A stretch of DNA of 9,414 bases, taken from the NCBI GenBank assembly GCA_934646965.1, contig CAKUEZ010000078.1, forward strand, positions 1 through 9,414, in the 5' to 3' direction. The position numbers were made by a program, and so were the translations under genes. The stretch's first letter is position 1, and the number at the start of each line of letters is the position of its first letter. The notes beneath the pieces are model-generated. The model had not been told where the DNA came from. It searched no databases and saw nothing but the letters and a program-made list of their open reading frames with translations. The DNA comes from an uncultured Collinsella sp. (lineage in GTDB: Bacteria > Actinomycetota > Coriobacteriia > Coriobacteriales > Coriobacteriaceae). This document shows positions 1-6,019 of the stretch, piece after piece.

Positions 1-16
1 CGTGTAAGCCTTTCGG

Positions 17-2509
17 TTAGCTGATTCCCACAAACATGCAGCCCGAGGTTGCCCCGCGCAAGCGGGCGGCGGGCTTGCGGCCGGCTTGCGCGGCCTCGAC
101 GGCGCGACGGACGCGGGCGACGGCGCGGCCCACTTCTTCGGCATCGAGCAGCGTGCCGTCCACCATAAGGCGACGGACGCCGGCGTCGAGCAGCTGAGGA
201 ACCTGCGGTGTGAGGTCGATGGGGTAGGCATCGTACAGGCGAGAGCGGCCGTGGATGTCGGTGCGGACGGGCATGACCTTGCCGTCGATATTCTTGAGCG
301 AGAGCTTGCGGGCGCGCAGGCGGCAGTTGACGCAATCGTGGATGCAGCCGTTGGCAACCTGCAGAATGCAATGCTCGCTCGTCATAACGCGCGGGCGGCC
401 AAAGACGGTGATGCCCAGGGCCGCGGGCGCGGCGGCGCCGAGCGAGACGATCTCGTCGAGCGTGATCTCGGGCGAGAGCCAAAACGCACCGGCTCCGCGC
501 TCGGCAAGTGCCTCCATGCAGGGCGTGTTGTGCACGGGCAGGCAGGAGCGAACTTCGGCCGTGGCGCCAGCCTGGGCGGCAACGGCGAGCTCGGAGATAT
601 TGCCGACGGCGACGGTGGACCCGGCATTGATCCAGGGGTCGACGCGCGCGTGGTCGACGGCGCGGCAGACCTCGTCGAGTACGGGCACAATGCCCTGTTC
701 AAGTGTATCGGCAGGGGAGAGTCCGGCAGCCTCGAGCGCGTCGGTGGTCATGTAGATGCGCGTGGCGCCCTCGGAACGGGCGGCCTCGGCTGCATCGATC
801 GAGGTGACGGTGGCGCAGATCTGCGGCTCGTCACGGTAGTGCTTGGGCATGGGGTGCGTGCATTTGTCGAGCACCGGCAACTCAAGCGTTCTCGCGCGCT
901 CTCCATACGGCGCCAGAATGGCCTCCTCCAGCGCCTTGCAGGCAGCTGCGCGTACCTTGTGCACAGCGGAGAAGCTCATGCCACAGCCAGCGTCGAGCAT
1001 CACATCAAAGCTTGCGGCCTTAAAGGGCGAGGAGCCCATACGGCCGACATGCTCAACCAGGTCTGCCGCCCCGACGGCGCGGGTCTTGGCGGCCTCGACG
1101 GTAAAGCCCGTGGCGGTGGCGGTGAGCGCGGGGTCGTCACGGCAGGTGAGCGTGACGGTAAACGGCTCGCCCAGGCGCGCCACGACGGACACATCAACAG
1201 TCCGGCGGCGCAACACGTCGCGCTTGAGCGCGGCGCCGGCGGCGTCGATGGCGCGCTGGCTGCGAATCACGCGCACGCGGCAGCCCTCGGGCATGCTGCG
1301 GGGCACACGGCACTCGATGACGTCGCCCGCGGCGGCATCATCGGCGGCAATGGTGGTCAGGAACTGGTCAAACTCGTTATCGTGGCGAAGCTCCAGCAGG
1401 TCGCCCTTGCCCACGGGCTCAAACAGCTCAATGCGGGCGATGGCGGCGCGGCGACGGCGGTCGTCGGGCTTGAGCCCGCGCACGTCGCGATTGGCCAGGC
1501 GGCTGTCCAGCACCGCGCCCACGATCTGGCCGCGGTTGTTGGAGCGCTCGTAGCTCATCATCTCGTCGCCCGAGGTGCCGTCCTGGTAGGCGTGCGTAAA
1601 GTCGCGGTTAAAGCAGCGCTTGAGTTGACGCTGGCGAGCGGCCTCCTCGTCTTTGGCAATCGGAGCCCCGGCTAGCATGTCGTCAATCTGCCGACGATAC
1701 ACATCGACGATGGAGTACACGTAGTCCGGTGCCTTCATGCGGCCCTCGAGCTTGAGCGACGCGGCGCCGGCGTCATACAGACGGCGAACAAGCTGTGAGG
1801 TGTTGGTGTCACGCGGGCATAGCGCACGCTCGCGGCCGGCGGGGGAGAGCGAGCGACCGTTCTCGTCGATCAGCTCGTAGGGCAGGCGGCAGGGCTGGGC
1901 GCACATGCCGCGGTTGGCCGAACGACCCGCCATGGCAAAGCTCGAAAGCAGGCACAGGCCCGAATAGCAAAAGCAGATGGCGCCGTGGCTAAAGACCTCA
2001 AGGTCCACATCGGGTGCGGCGTCGTGAATGGTGGCGATCTCATCGATGGAGAGCTCGCGCGAGAGGGTCACACGGTCGGCGCCCTGCTCGCGGCACCACA
2101 CGGTCCCGCGGTCGTCGTGGATGTTTGCCTGGGTCGAGATATGCGTCTCGATGCCGGGCATCGTGTGCTTGACCTCAAAGAATAGGCCCCAGTCCTGGAT
2201 AATGAAGGCATCGGCGCCCAGCGTGGAGCAGCGATGGATAAGCTGCAGCGCTTCGCCCATCTCGGACTGCTTGATGACGATATTGACCGTGACGTAGACG
2301 CGCGAGCCGGCCAGATGCGCGGCGCGGCACGCCTGCTCAAAGGCCTCGTCGGTAAAGTTGGTTGCCTTGCGGCGGGCGTTGAAGCTGCCCATGCCGCAGT
2401 AGATGGCGTCGGCGCCTGCGGCGAGCGCGGCGGCAAAGGGCTCCGGGCCTCCGGCGGGGGCCAAAAGCTCGGGCCTGCGGTTGGTGGTTCGACTGGCGGT
2501 TGCGGTCAT
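17..2509 (-). CDS. U32-family protein (RlhA/TrhP-like, DUF3656-type C-terminus)
   Basis: The 830-residue protein carries the U32 signature at residues 171-189 (EVFSHGAICFCYSGLCLLS). C179, C186 and C203, with C207 or C231, are probable ligands of the iron-sulfur cluster known in this family. The N-terminal TIM-barrel-like part starts at ELLAPAG (residues 14-20), and KLEGRMK lies near 253-259. A second cysteine set follows late in the chain (C714, C722, C726, C729, after GRPRVM), as in long members with the extra C-terminal module. Families of this type include RlhA (23S rRNA C2501 hydroxylation), TrhP (tRNA U34 hydroxylation) and older 'collagenase/peptidase' names. RNA hydroxylation is therefore more likely than proteolysis, but the exact target cannot be told. 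E. coli RlhA is shorter (about 650 residues). The ATG at 2509 is preceded by AAAGG with a 6-nt gap. The gene is transcribed away from ridA, and nothing links it to the purine genes. Confidence 0.93.
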   Translation of the reverse strand: MTATASRTTNRRPELLAPAGGPEPFAAALAAGADAIYCGMGSFNARRKATNFTDEAFEQACRAAHLAGSRVYVTVNIVIKQSEMGEALQLIHRCSTLGADAFIIQDWGLFFEVKHTMPGIETHISTQANIHDDRGTVWCREQGADRVTLSRELSIDEIATIHDAAPDVDLEVFSHGAICFCYSGLCLLSSFAMAGRSANRGMCAQPCRLPYELIDENGRSLSPAGRERALCPRDTNTSQLVRRLYDAGAASLKLEGRMKAPDYVYSIVDVYRRQIDDMLAGAPIAKDEEAARQRQLKRCFNRDFTHAYQDGTSGDEMMSYERSNNRGQIVGAVLDSRLANRDVRGLKPDDRRRRAAIARIELFEPVGKGDLLELRHDNEFDQFLTTIAADDAAAGDVIECRVPRSMPEGCRVRVIRSQRAIDAAGAALKRDVLRRRTVDVSVVARLGEPFTVTLTCRDDPALTATATGFTVEAAKTRAVGAADLVEHVGRMGSSPFKAASFDVMLDAGCGMSFSAVHKVRAAACKALEEAILAPYGERARTLELPVLDKCTHPMPKHYRDEPQICATVTSIDAAEAARSEGATRIYMTTDALEAAGLSPADTLEQGIVPVLDEVCRAVDHARVDPWINAGSTVAVGNISELAVAAQAGATAEVRSCLPVHNTPCMEALAERGAGAFWLSPEITLDEIVSLGAAAPAALGITVFGRPRVMTSEHCILQVANGCIHDCVNCRLRARKLSLKNIDGKVMPVRTDIHGRSRLYDAYPIDLTPQVPQLLDAGVRRLMVDGTLLDAEEVGRAVARVRRAVEAAQAGRKPAARLRGATSGCMFVGIS

Positions 2510-2686
2510 ATCCTGCCTTTCAAAATGCTCAGATACTCAAAAGTATAGTGGCGTCGTCGTGGCGGACGATGCCCGTAGCCCAAGCAGGACAAAGTCTTCA
2601 GCAGCCCTTGCGGTGAGCTTCACCGTCCGGTCACACCGTTCGGCGGCCCGTATGCGCCGTTGGGCGATAAAATATTCTCGCATCGT

Positions 2687-2696
2687 GATAATTATC
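2687..2696. promoter_or_regulatory. Candidate operator, perfect palindrome GATAATTATC
   Basis: A perfect 10-bp palindrome ends directly against the candidate -35 of ridA. The GATAAT half-site resembles the repeated unit of Fur-family boxes, but a full box is not present. It is an operator candidate from position and symmetry alone. Confidence 0.3.
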
Positions 2697-2725
2697 TTGC
2701 ATCGCGCAGAAACCTTGAGTACTAT
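2697..2725 (+). promoter_or_regulatory. Candidate promoter of ridA
   Basis: TTGCAT (2697-2702) and TACTAT (2720-2725) are separated by 17 bp, which predicts a transcript start near 2732 and a leader of about 80 nt. The -35 matches consensus at only three positions, so this is a moderate guess. Confidence 0.35.
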
Positions 2726-2814
2726 CCCAATCAAGCGCGGCGTTCAGACCGAACTGTGCCTCCCGGTGTGAACACCGCGCTCACGCTCTCTCAGCTAATC
2801 GTAAGGAGATAAAC

Positions 2815-3192
2815 ATGAGCAAGACCGTCGTGTCTTCCGATAACGCACCCGCAGCCATCGGCCCGTATTCCCCCGGTATTCAGACCGGCAACATGGTGTT
2901 CCTGTCCGGCCAGCTGGGCATCGACCCTGCAACCGGTAAGATGCCCGAGGGCGTTGAGGCCCAGGCCAAGCAGTCCCTCGCTAACGTCGAGGCCCTGCTG
3001 ACCGCTGCCGGCGCCACCTTTGCCGATGTCGTCAAGACCACGGTCTACCTGGCCGACATCGCCGACTTCGCTGCCGTGAACGATATCTACGCCTCCAAGT
3101 TCGAGGCTCCGTTCCCCGCGCGCAGCGCCTTCCAGGTTGCCGCCCTTCCGGCCGGCGGTCTGGTCGAGATCGAGGTCGTCGCCGCTCTCTAA
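2815..3192 (+). CDS. ridA: RidA family reactive intermediate (enamine/imine) deaminase
   Basis: This 125-residue protein has the normal RidA length and fold markers. GPYSPG is at residues 16-21 (Tyr18 corresponds to Tyr17 of E. coli RidA), FLSGQLGIDP at 29-38, KTTVYL at 74-79 and PARSAF at 101-106. The key arginine is R103, and the conserved glutamate E118 sits 15 residues later, the same spacing as R105/E120 in E. coli. RidA is a soluble trimeric enzyme that hydrolyses 2-aminoacrylate and related enamines or imines to keto acids and ammonia, protecting PLP enzymes from damage. The start is fixed by AAGGAG at 2803-2808 with a 6-nt gap. The gene stands alone: a strong terminator follows 29 bases after its stop, so it is probably monocistronic. 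All expected active-site residues are present, so it should be active. Confidence 0.96.
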   Translation: MSKTVVSSDNAPAAIGPYSPGIQTGNMVFLSGQLGIDPATGKMPEGVEAQAKQSLANVEALLTAAGATFADVVKTTVYLADIADFAAVNDIYASKFEAPFPARSAFQVAALPAGGLVEIEVVAAL

Positions 3193-3221
3193 GGCGTTGG
3201 CGAAAACAAAACATGACATGC

Positions 3222-3261
3222 AAATAGACCCTGCAGCGCGTGCGAGCTGCAGGGTCTATTT
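3222..3261. terminator. Bidirectional intrinsic terminator between ridA and the regulator gene
   Basis: A perfect 16-bp stem (3222-3237 with 3246-3261) encloses an 8-nt loop. The stem base is A/T-rich, giving a U-run for ridA transcripts (TATTTT) and an A-rich 5' side that serves as a U-run for minus-strand transcripts. It lies between two convergent genes and could end both. Confidence 0.9.
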
Positions 3262-3269
3262 TCGAAGCT

Positions 3270-3367
3270 GCTCGGCGGGAGCCGCCCATATATCATTCCA
3301 TGCTCAAACATTCTCGCTGCGCTGCGAAACTGCGCGTGGAACGATATATGGGCGGCTCCCGCCGAGC
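3270..3367. repeat. Long inverted repeat (98 bp), possible palindromic mobile unit or structured RNA
   Basis: The left arm 3270-3300 and right arm 3337-3367 are 31-nt reverse complements with a single difference, which becomes a G-U pair in RNA. Pairing extends by three more bases inward (3301-3303 with 3334-3336, one G-U), leaving a loop of about 30 nt rich in GCTGCG words. Each arm contains a GC-rich outer part (GGCGGGAGCCGCCC, itself partly self-complementary) and an ATATATC inner part. No T-run follows on either side, so it does not look like a terminator. It contains no ORF of its own. It is distinct from the terminator just upstream. Confidence 0.8.
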
Positions 3368-3419
3368 TTAAGCGCTGTGATAATGCAGATCACCGGCGGT
3401 CGCCGAGAGCGCCGTAACC

Positions 3420-4076
3420 TTAGCCCTCCTTGCGGACCTTTTGCAGGTAGCGGTAGACGCTGGGCTCCGATATCCCGAGTGCGGTGGCGGCGCAGGCAAC
3501 GGCGCCCTTGAGCATGAACACGCCGTTGCCGTTGAGGTGACGGATCACGTCCACGCGGTCGCTCTGCCCAAGCGAGGCCACATCCAGCCCGCGCGCGCTC
3601 AGCAACTCGGCAATGCTGCGATCGATGAGCTCCTGCGTGGACTCCGACAAGCTCTCGACCTCGATGGGGGCGGGTTCAGTGCGCGTCGGGGCGGCGTCGA
3701 AGCACGCCATGAGCTGCTGGGCCATGGCGTTGATGGAGCGTACCGCGGAAAGATCGGTGTTGACGCAGAGCATGCCGACGATCTCGTTATCCTCGCGGAT
3801 AAAGTACGTCGCCGACTCCAACGTCTTGCCACCGGCGCCGCGCCCCTCGTAGCCCGTAATAAACGGCAGGTCGCGATATTTGGCGTCGTGCATGATCTTG
3901 AGTGCCAGATCGGTGGCGGGACCGCCAATCTTGCGGCCGCTCACGATGCCGTTGCGAATATCGACGATGGCGTGGTCGGGATCCGAAAAATCGTGCAGCA
4001 CGATTTCGCTGTTTTTGCCGAGTATCTGCTCCAGGAAATCGACCATCGGCAAAAAGCGACGTACGGTCTCGTTCAC
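3420..4076 (-). CDS. YheO/DauR-type transcriptional regulator (PAS-like sensor plus HTH)
   Basis: The N-terminal part (about residues 5-110 from the GTG start) matches the YheO PAS-like domain: FLPMVDFLEQILG, then SEIVLHD, GRKIGGPATDLAL and a GMLCVNTDL strand. The C-terminus (about 165-218) is the HTH_22 type, with LKGAV, then LGISEPSVYRYLQKVR as the recognition segment. The start is chosen as GTG 4076 because AAGGAG lies 6 nt upstream and the sensor domain begins directly after it, giving 218 residues. Upstream ATGs at 4154 and 4127 add 26 or 17 residues of unlike sequence, and the ATG at 4127 has only a distant GAGGA. YheO relatives include DauR, a D-arginine-responsive repressor; the ligand varies. 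It is divergent from the permease-ssnA-ygfK genes, so it is probably their regulator and a sensor of the substrate. That role is inferred from position. Confidence 0.9.
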   Translation of the reverse strand: MNETVRRFLPMVDFLEQILGKNSEIVLHDFSDPDHAIVDIRNGIVSGRKIGGPATDLALKIMHDAKYRDLPFITGYEGRGAGGKTLESATYFIREDNEIVGMLCVNTDLSAVRSINAMAQQLMACFDAAPTRTEPAPIEVESLSESTQELIDRSIAELLSARGLDVASLGQSDRVDVIRHLNGNGVFMLKGAVACAATALGISEPSVYRYLQKVRKEG

Positions 4077-4082
4077 GGGCAA

Positions 4083-4088
4083 CTCCTT
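4083..4088 (-). promoter_or_regulatory. Ribosome binding site that decides the regulator start
   Basis: Read on the minus strand the site is AAGGAG, 6 nt before GTG at 4076-4074. It lies inside the longer reading frame that begins at 4154, so the longer frame would need this ideal site to occur by chance. Confidence 0.7.
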
Positions 4089-4260
4089 GGGGTGAAATCG
4101 GAAATGTTCATAACAATTTTTTCTCATGGTAACACGCCATTCCTCATCTCGCATATCCGCAGGTACATTGCGTAATACGGACGAGCGGTAGGAATTTGGC
4201 GGTAAACGGTCGACAAAAAGAAAAGTAAGATGTTACTCAAAACAGACACGTTTCTGACCT

Positions 4261-4280
4261 GCGAAAACGTTTAATTTCGC
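4261..4280. promoter_or_regulatory. Candidate operator, inverted repeat GCGAAA...TTTCGC
   Basis: 6-bp arms (4261-4266 and 4275-4280) flank an 8-bp centre that contains the palindrome AAACGTTT (4265-4272). A related dyad recurs at 4397-4413, and the half ACGTTT also occurs at 4248-4253, 19 bp before its copy at 4267. Symmetry and recurrence suggest a regulator site. The AAACGTTT core is also seen in LacI/PurR-type operators, so the YheO-type protein need not be the one that binds. Confidence 0.4.
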
Positions 4281-4312
4281 CTGAAGAATAGTCTGATAAC
4301 AAAAAATTATTA

Positions 4313-4341
4313 TTGTTAATAAGAAAAATCTTTAATACGAT
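4313..4341 (+). promoter_or_regulatory. Candidate promoter of the permease-ssnA-ygfK operon
   Basis: TTGTTA (4313-4318) and TACGAT (4336-4341) are spaced exactly 17 bp apart, and each matches consensus at four of six positions. Transcription would begin near 4348, which rules out the in-frame ATG at 4342 as the start and leaves a leader of about 80 nt before ATG 4429. The -35 overlaps the right arm of a TAACAA/TTGTTA dyad, a usual arrangement for repression. Confidence 0.5.
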
Positions 4342-4396
4342 ATGCAACGAAGGCACAACCTCAACCCCGCACTGCGTCACAATAGAGCGTTAGATG

Positions 4397-4413
4397 CGAA
4401 AACAACTATTTCG
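4397..4413. promoter_or_regulatory. Second CGAAA...TTTCG dyad next to the permease start
   Basis: CGAAA (4397-4401) and TTTCG (4409-4413) are separated by 7 bp. The left 7 bases (CGAAAAC) and the TTTCG end are shared with the dyad at 4261-4280. It ends at the GAGG just before the permease start, so it could act as a DNA operator downstream of the promoter or as a small mRNA hairpin near the ribosome site. Confidence 0.35.
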
Positions 4414-4428
4414 AGGATTGGTGGTCAA

Positions 4429-5823
4429 ATGACCCAGGAGACGGTTAAGAACGGCACTGAAGCCCTGTTCACTCGTGAAGGCATGCCTCCCGTTAAAGAA
4501 ATGATCCCGTGTGCCCTTCAGCACGTACTGGCTTCGTTTGCCGGTATCATCACCCCGGCTGTCATCATGGCCGGTGTGTACGGTTTCAATAGTCAGCAGA
4601 GTACCGACATCATCCAGGTCGCGCTCATTCTTTCGGCAATCGACACGGCCCTTCAGGCCTTCGCTCCCTTCCGTCGCATTGGCGGCGGCCTGCCCATCGT
4701 CATGGGCGTTTCGTTCGCGTTCCTCCCGGCCCTGCAGGCCATGGGCGCCTCGGGCTTTAGCTTTGGCGCGCTGCTGGGCGGCGAGATCGTCGGCGGTGCC
4801 GTCGCGGTTCTCTTTGGTCTGGCCTACAGCAAGATCAAGTGGCTGTTCCCGCCCGTCGTGACCGGTACGGTCATCTTCTCCATTGGCGTCTCTCTCTATC
4901 CCACGGCCGTCAAGTACATGGCCGGTGGCATGGGTACGCCGCTGTGGGGCACCCCGCAGGCCTGGTGCGTCGCTCTGATCACCTTCGCCGTCGTCTTCGC
5001 CCTCGCCAACTTTGGCAAGGGCACGCTCAAGCTGGGCTCCGTGTTCTTTGGCATGATCGTCGGTATGATCGTCTCGATCCCCTTCGGCATGATCGACTTC
5101 TCCAGCGTCGCCACCGCCCAGGTCTTCGCCCTTCCCAAGCTCATGCCCTATGCGCTCGAGTTTGATCCCGAGGTCTGCATTACCCTTGCCGTCGTGTTCC
5201 CCATGGTCGCCATCCAGGTTATCGGCGACGTGTCTGCTGCCTGCCTGGGCTCCATCGACCGTATGCCGACCGAGCGCGAGCTCTCCGGCGCCATCGTCTC
5301 CCAGGGCCTCACCTCTATGGTCGGCGGCTTTCTCGGCGGCCTTCCCACCAGCGCCCTTGGCCAGAACGTGGGCATCATCTGCTCCAACAAGGTCGTCAAC
5401 AAGTGGGTCTTTGTGATCATCGCGGCCGTCTTTGCCATCGCCGGTCTGTTCCCGCAGCTCTCTGCCGTGCTCTCCGCCATCCCGCAGCCCGTCATCGGCG
5501 GCGCGACCGTCGGCGTCTTTGGCACTATCACCATGAACGGCGTGCGCATGTTCACCCGCGAGGGCCTCACGCAGCGCACCACCACCATCGTCGGTACCTC
5601 GGTCGTCTTTGGCCTGGGCATCTGGATGGCCAGCGGCTGCCTCGCCGGCGAGGGCATGCCCACCTGGGTGTCTACCGTCATCGGCTCCAACGCCGTGACC
5701 CCCACTGCCATCATGGCCATCGTGCTCAATCTGATCCTTCCGCAGACGCCGGTCGTGGCTCAGCACATCGATGCAGCCAAGGATGCTGCCGTGGATCTGG
5801 TCTTGCCCGAGAGCAAGAAGTAA
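4429..5823 (+). CDS. NCS2 (NAT) family nucleobase permease, probably purine/xanthine/urate type
   Basis: The 464-residue hydrophobic protein has the NCS2 layout (about 14 membrane segments). The TM1 motif ALQHVLASFAG has His32 in the place of the conserved His of XanQ/UraA. In the TM8 segment Gln263-x3-Asp267 stands where XanQ has Glu272-x3-Asp276. In TM9-10, Gln292 stands at the XanQ Asp304 position, and the NAT signature is QNVGIICSNK (312-321) with Asn where Thr is usual. The two replaced acidic residues are important for transport in XanQ, so this is a divergent subgroup or has different specificity. The ATG at 4429 is preferred over the in-frame ATG at 4342, because the extra 29 residues are polar and unlike the family and lie against the predicted promoter. 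GAGG lies 12 nt upstream and GGTGG 4 nt upstream, so the ribosome site is weak. Proton-linked uptake of a purine is inferred from family and neighbours; uracil transport cannot be excluded. Confidence 0.92.
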   Translation: MTQETVKNGTEALFTREGMPPVKEMIPCALQHVLASFAGIITPAVIMAGVYGFNSQQSTDIIQVALILSAIDTALQAFAPFRRIGGGLPIVMGVSFAFLPALQAMGASGFSFGALLGGEIVGGAVAVLFGLAYSKIKWLFPPVVTGTVIFSIGVSLYPTAVKYMAGGMGTPLWGTPQAWCVALITFAVVFALANFGKGTLKLGSVFFGMIVGMIVSIPFGMIDFSSVATAQVFALPKLMPYALEFDPEVCITLAVVFPMVAIQVIGDVSAACLGSIDRMPTERELSGAIVSQGLTSMVGGFLGGLPTSALGQNVGIICSNKVVNKWVFVIIAAVFAIAGLFPQLSAVLSAIPQPVIGGATVGVFGTITMNGVRMFTREGLTQRTTTIVGTSVVFGLGIWMASGCLAGEGMPTWVSTVIGSNAVTPTAIMAIVLNLILPQTPVVAQHIDAAKDAAVDLVLPESKK

Positions 5824-5840
5824 CCAATTCGGTGCTACTC

Positions 5841-5940
5841 GTCGGCGGACGTATCGCCTCGTCCGTCGACGTCTTGCGGCGCCAAGCCGCACTTCAAAGG
5901 GCTTGTCCCTTTGGTGAAGCGTTGACGGGAGAGGGCCCGT
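5841..5940 (+). other. Cluster of four hairpins in the permease-ssnA spacer
   Basis: Four stem-loops follow one another. 5841-5851 pairs with 5860-5870 (11 bp, one mismatch). 5875-5880 pairs with 5886-5891 (TGCGGC/GCCGCA, loop 5). 5892-5901 pairs with 5907-5919 (CTTC plus AAAGGG, 3-nt bulge, loop 5). 5925-5929 pairs with 5936-5940 (ACGGG/CCCGT). None is followed by a real T-run, so they are not standard terminators. They could slow exonucleases, act as a partial attenuator or form one larger RNA structure. TTGACG at 5922-5927 resembles a -35 but no good -10 follows. Confidence 0.55.
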
Positions 5941-5976
5941 TTCCGGTGTAGGCCGGCGCTTCGCACTTCCGCTATG

Positions 5977-6002
5977 TCAGAGGTGTCAAACCCCGCCTCT
6001 GA
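5977..6002 (+). promoter_or_regulatory. Stem-loop directly before the ssnA ribosome site
   Basis: TCAGAGG (5977-5983) pairs with CCTCTGA (5996-6002), extendable by G-U pairs at both ends. It closes 5 nt before the AAGGGAG Shine-Dalgarno of ssnA, a position where an RNA structure could affect translation. Confidence 0.4.
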
Positions 6003-6019
6003 TGTTGAAGGGAGCATCT

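Larger units (their letters stand above)
2510..2814. other. Divergent intergenic region between the U32 gene and ridA
   Basis: I see no convincing gene in these 305 bases. On the minus strand a good -10 hexamer (TATACT, 2547-2542) lies 32 bases before the U32 start, but no clear -35 accompanies it. A perfect 6-bp inverted repeat with a 3-nt loop (CGGTGA/TCACCG) sits at 2611-2625. The part from about 2665 to 2730 is AT-richer than its surroundings and contains a perfect 10-bp palindrome and a candidate promoter for ridA, listed separately. Confidence 0.5.
4077..4428. other. Divergent control region between the regulator and permease genes
   Basis: These 352 bases are much more AT-rich than the coding DNA, especially 4200-4345. 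They hold a candidate plus-strand promoter, two similar CGAAA...TTTCG inverted repeats (listed separately) and five copies of the word TAACA or its complement (4111, 4130, 4231, 4297, 4314). Two of these copies form an inverted repeat, TAACAA (4297-4302) with TTGTTA (4313-4318), that overlaps the -35. An imperfect dyad TGTT-CAT-AACA lies at 4105-4115 near the regulator start. I see no known riboswitch fold in the permease leader. Confidence 0.6.

Noticed and set aside
86..1675. 529-codon open frame on the plus strand inside the U32 gene
   Set aside because: It is antisense to a well-supported U32 gene. Its translation is rich in Gly, Ala, Arg, His and Asp with no domain, as expected from high-GC third positions read in reverse.
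3391..3410. GC-rich stem (GGCG/CGCC) near the regulator 3' end as a terminator
   Set aside because: The stem is only 4-5 bp with a tiny loop and no T-run on either strand; the hairpin at 3222-3261 is a far better terminator.
3193..3419. CRISPR array or tandem repeat in the convergent spacer
   Set aside because: The repeats here are two inverted pairs, not regularly spaced direct repeats, so no array is present.
3441..4175. 244-codon plus-strand frame opposite the regulator
   Set aside because: It is almost exactly coextensive with the regulator, has His/Gly/Ala/Asp-rich composition and no ribosome site; the regulator has clear YheO and HTH motifs.
4342..4428. N-terminal extension of the permease from ATG 4342
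   Set aside because: The predicted -10 ends at 4341, so this ATG lies at or before the transcript start. The extra 29 residues are polar and not family-like, and no ribosome site precedes it.
4342..4428. Purine or xanthine riboswitch in the permease leader
   Set aside because: The roughly 80-nt leader shows only a 5-bp dyad near the start codon. I could not build the three-way junction or other known purine aptamer folds.
4390..5892. 500-codon open frame on the minus strand across the permease gene
   Set aside because: It mirrors the permease, and its product is an acidic/basic low-complexity string full of Asp, Gly, His and Arg with no recognisable fold. It is a GC-driven shadow.
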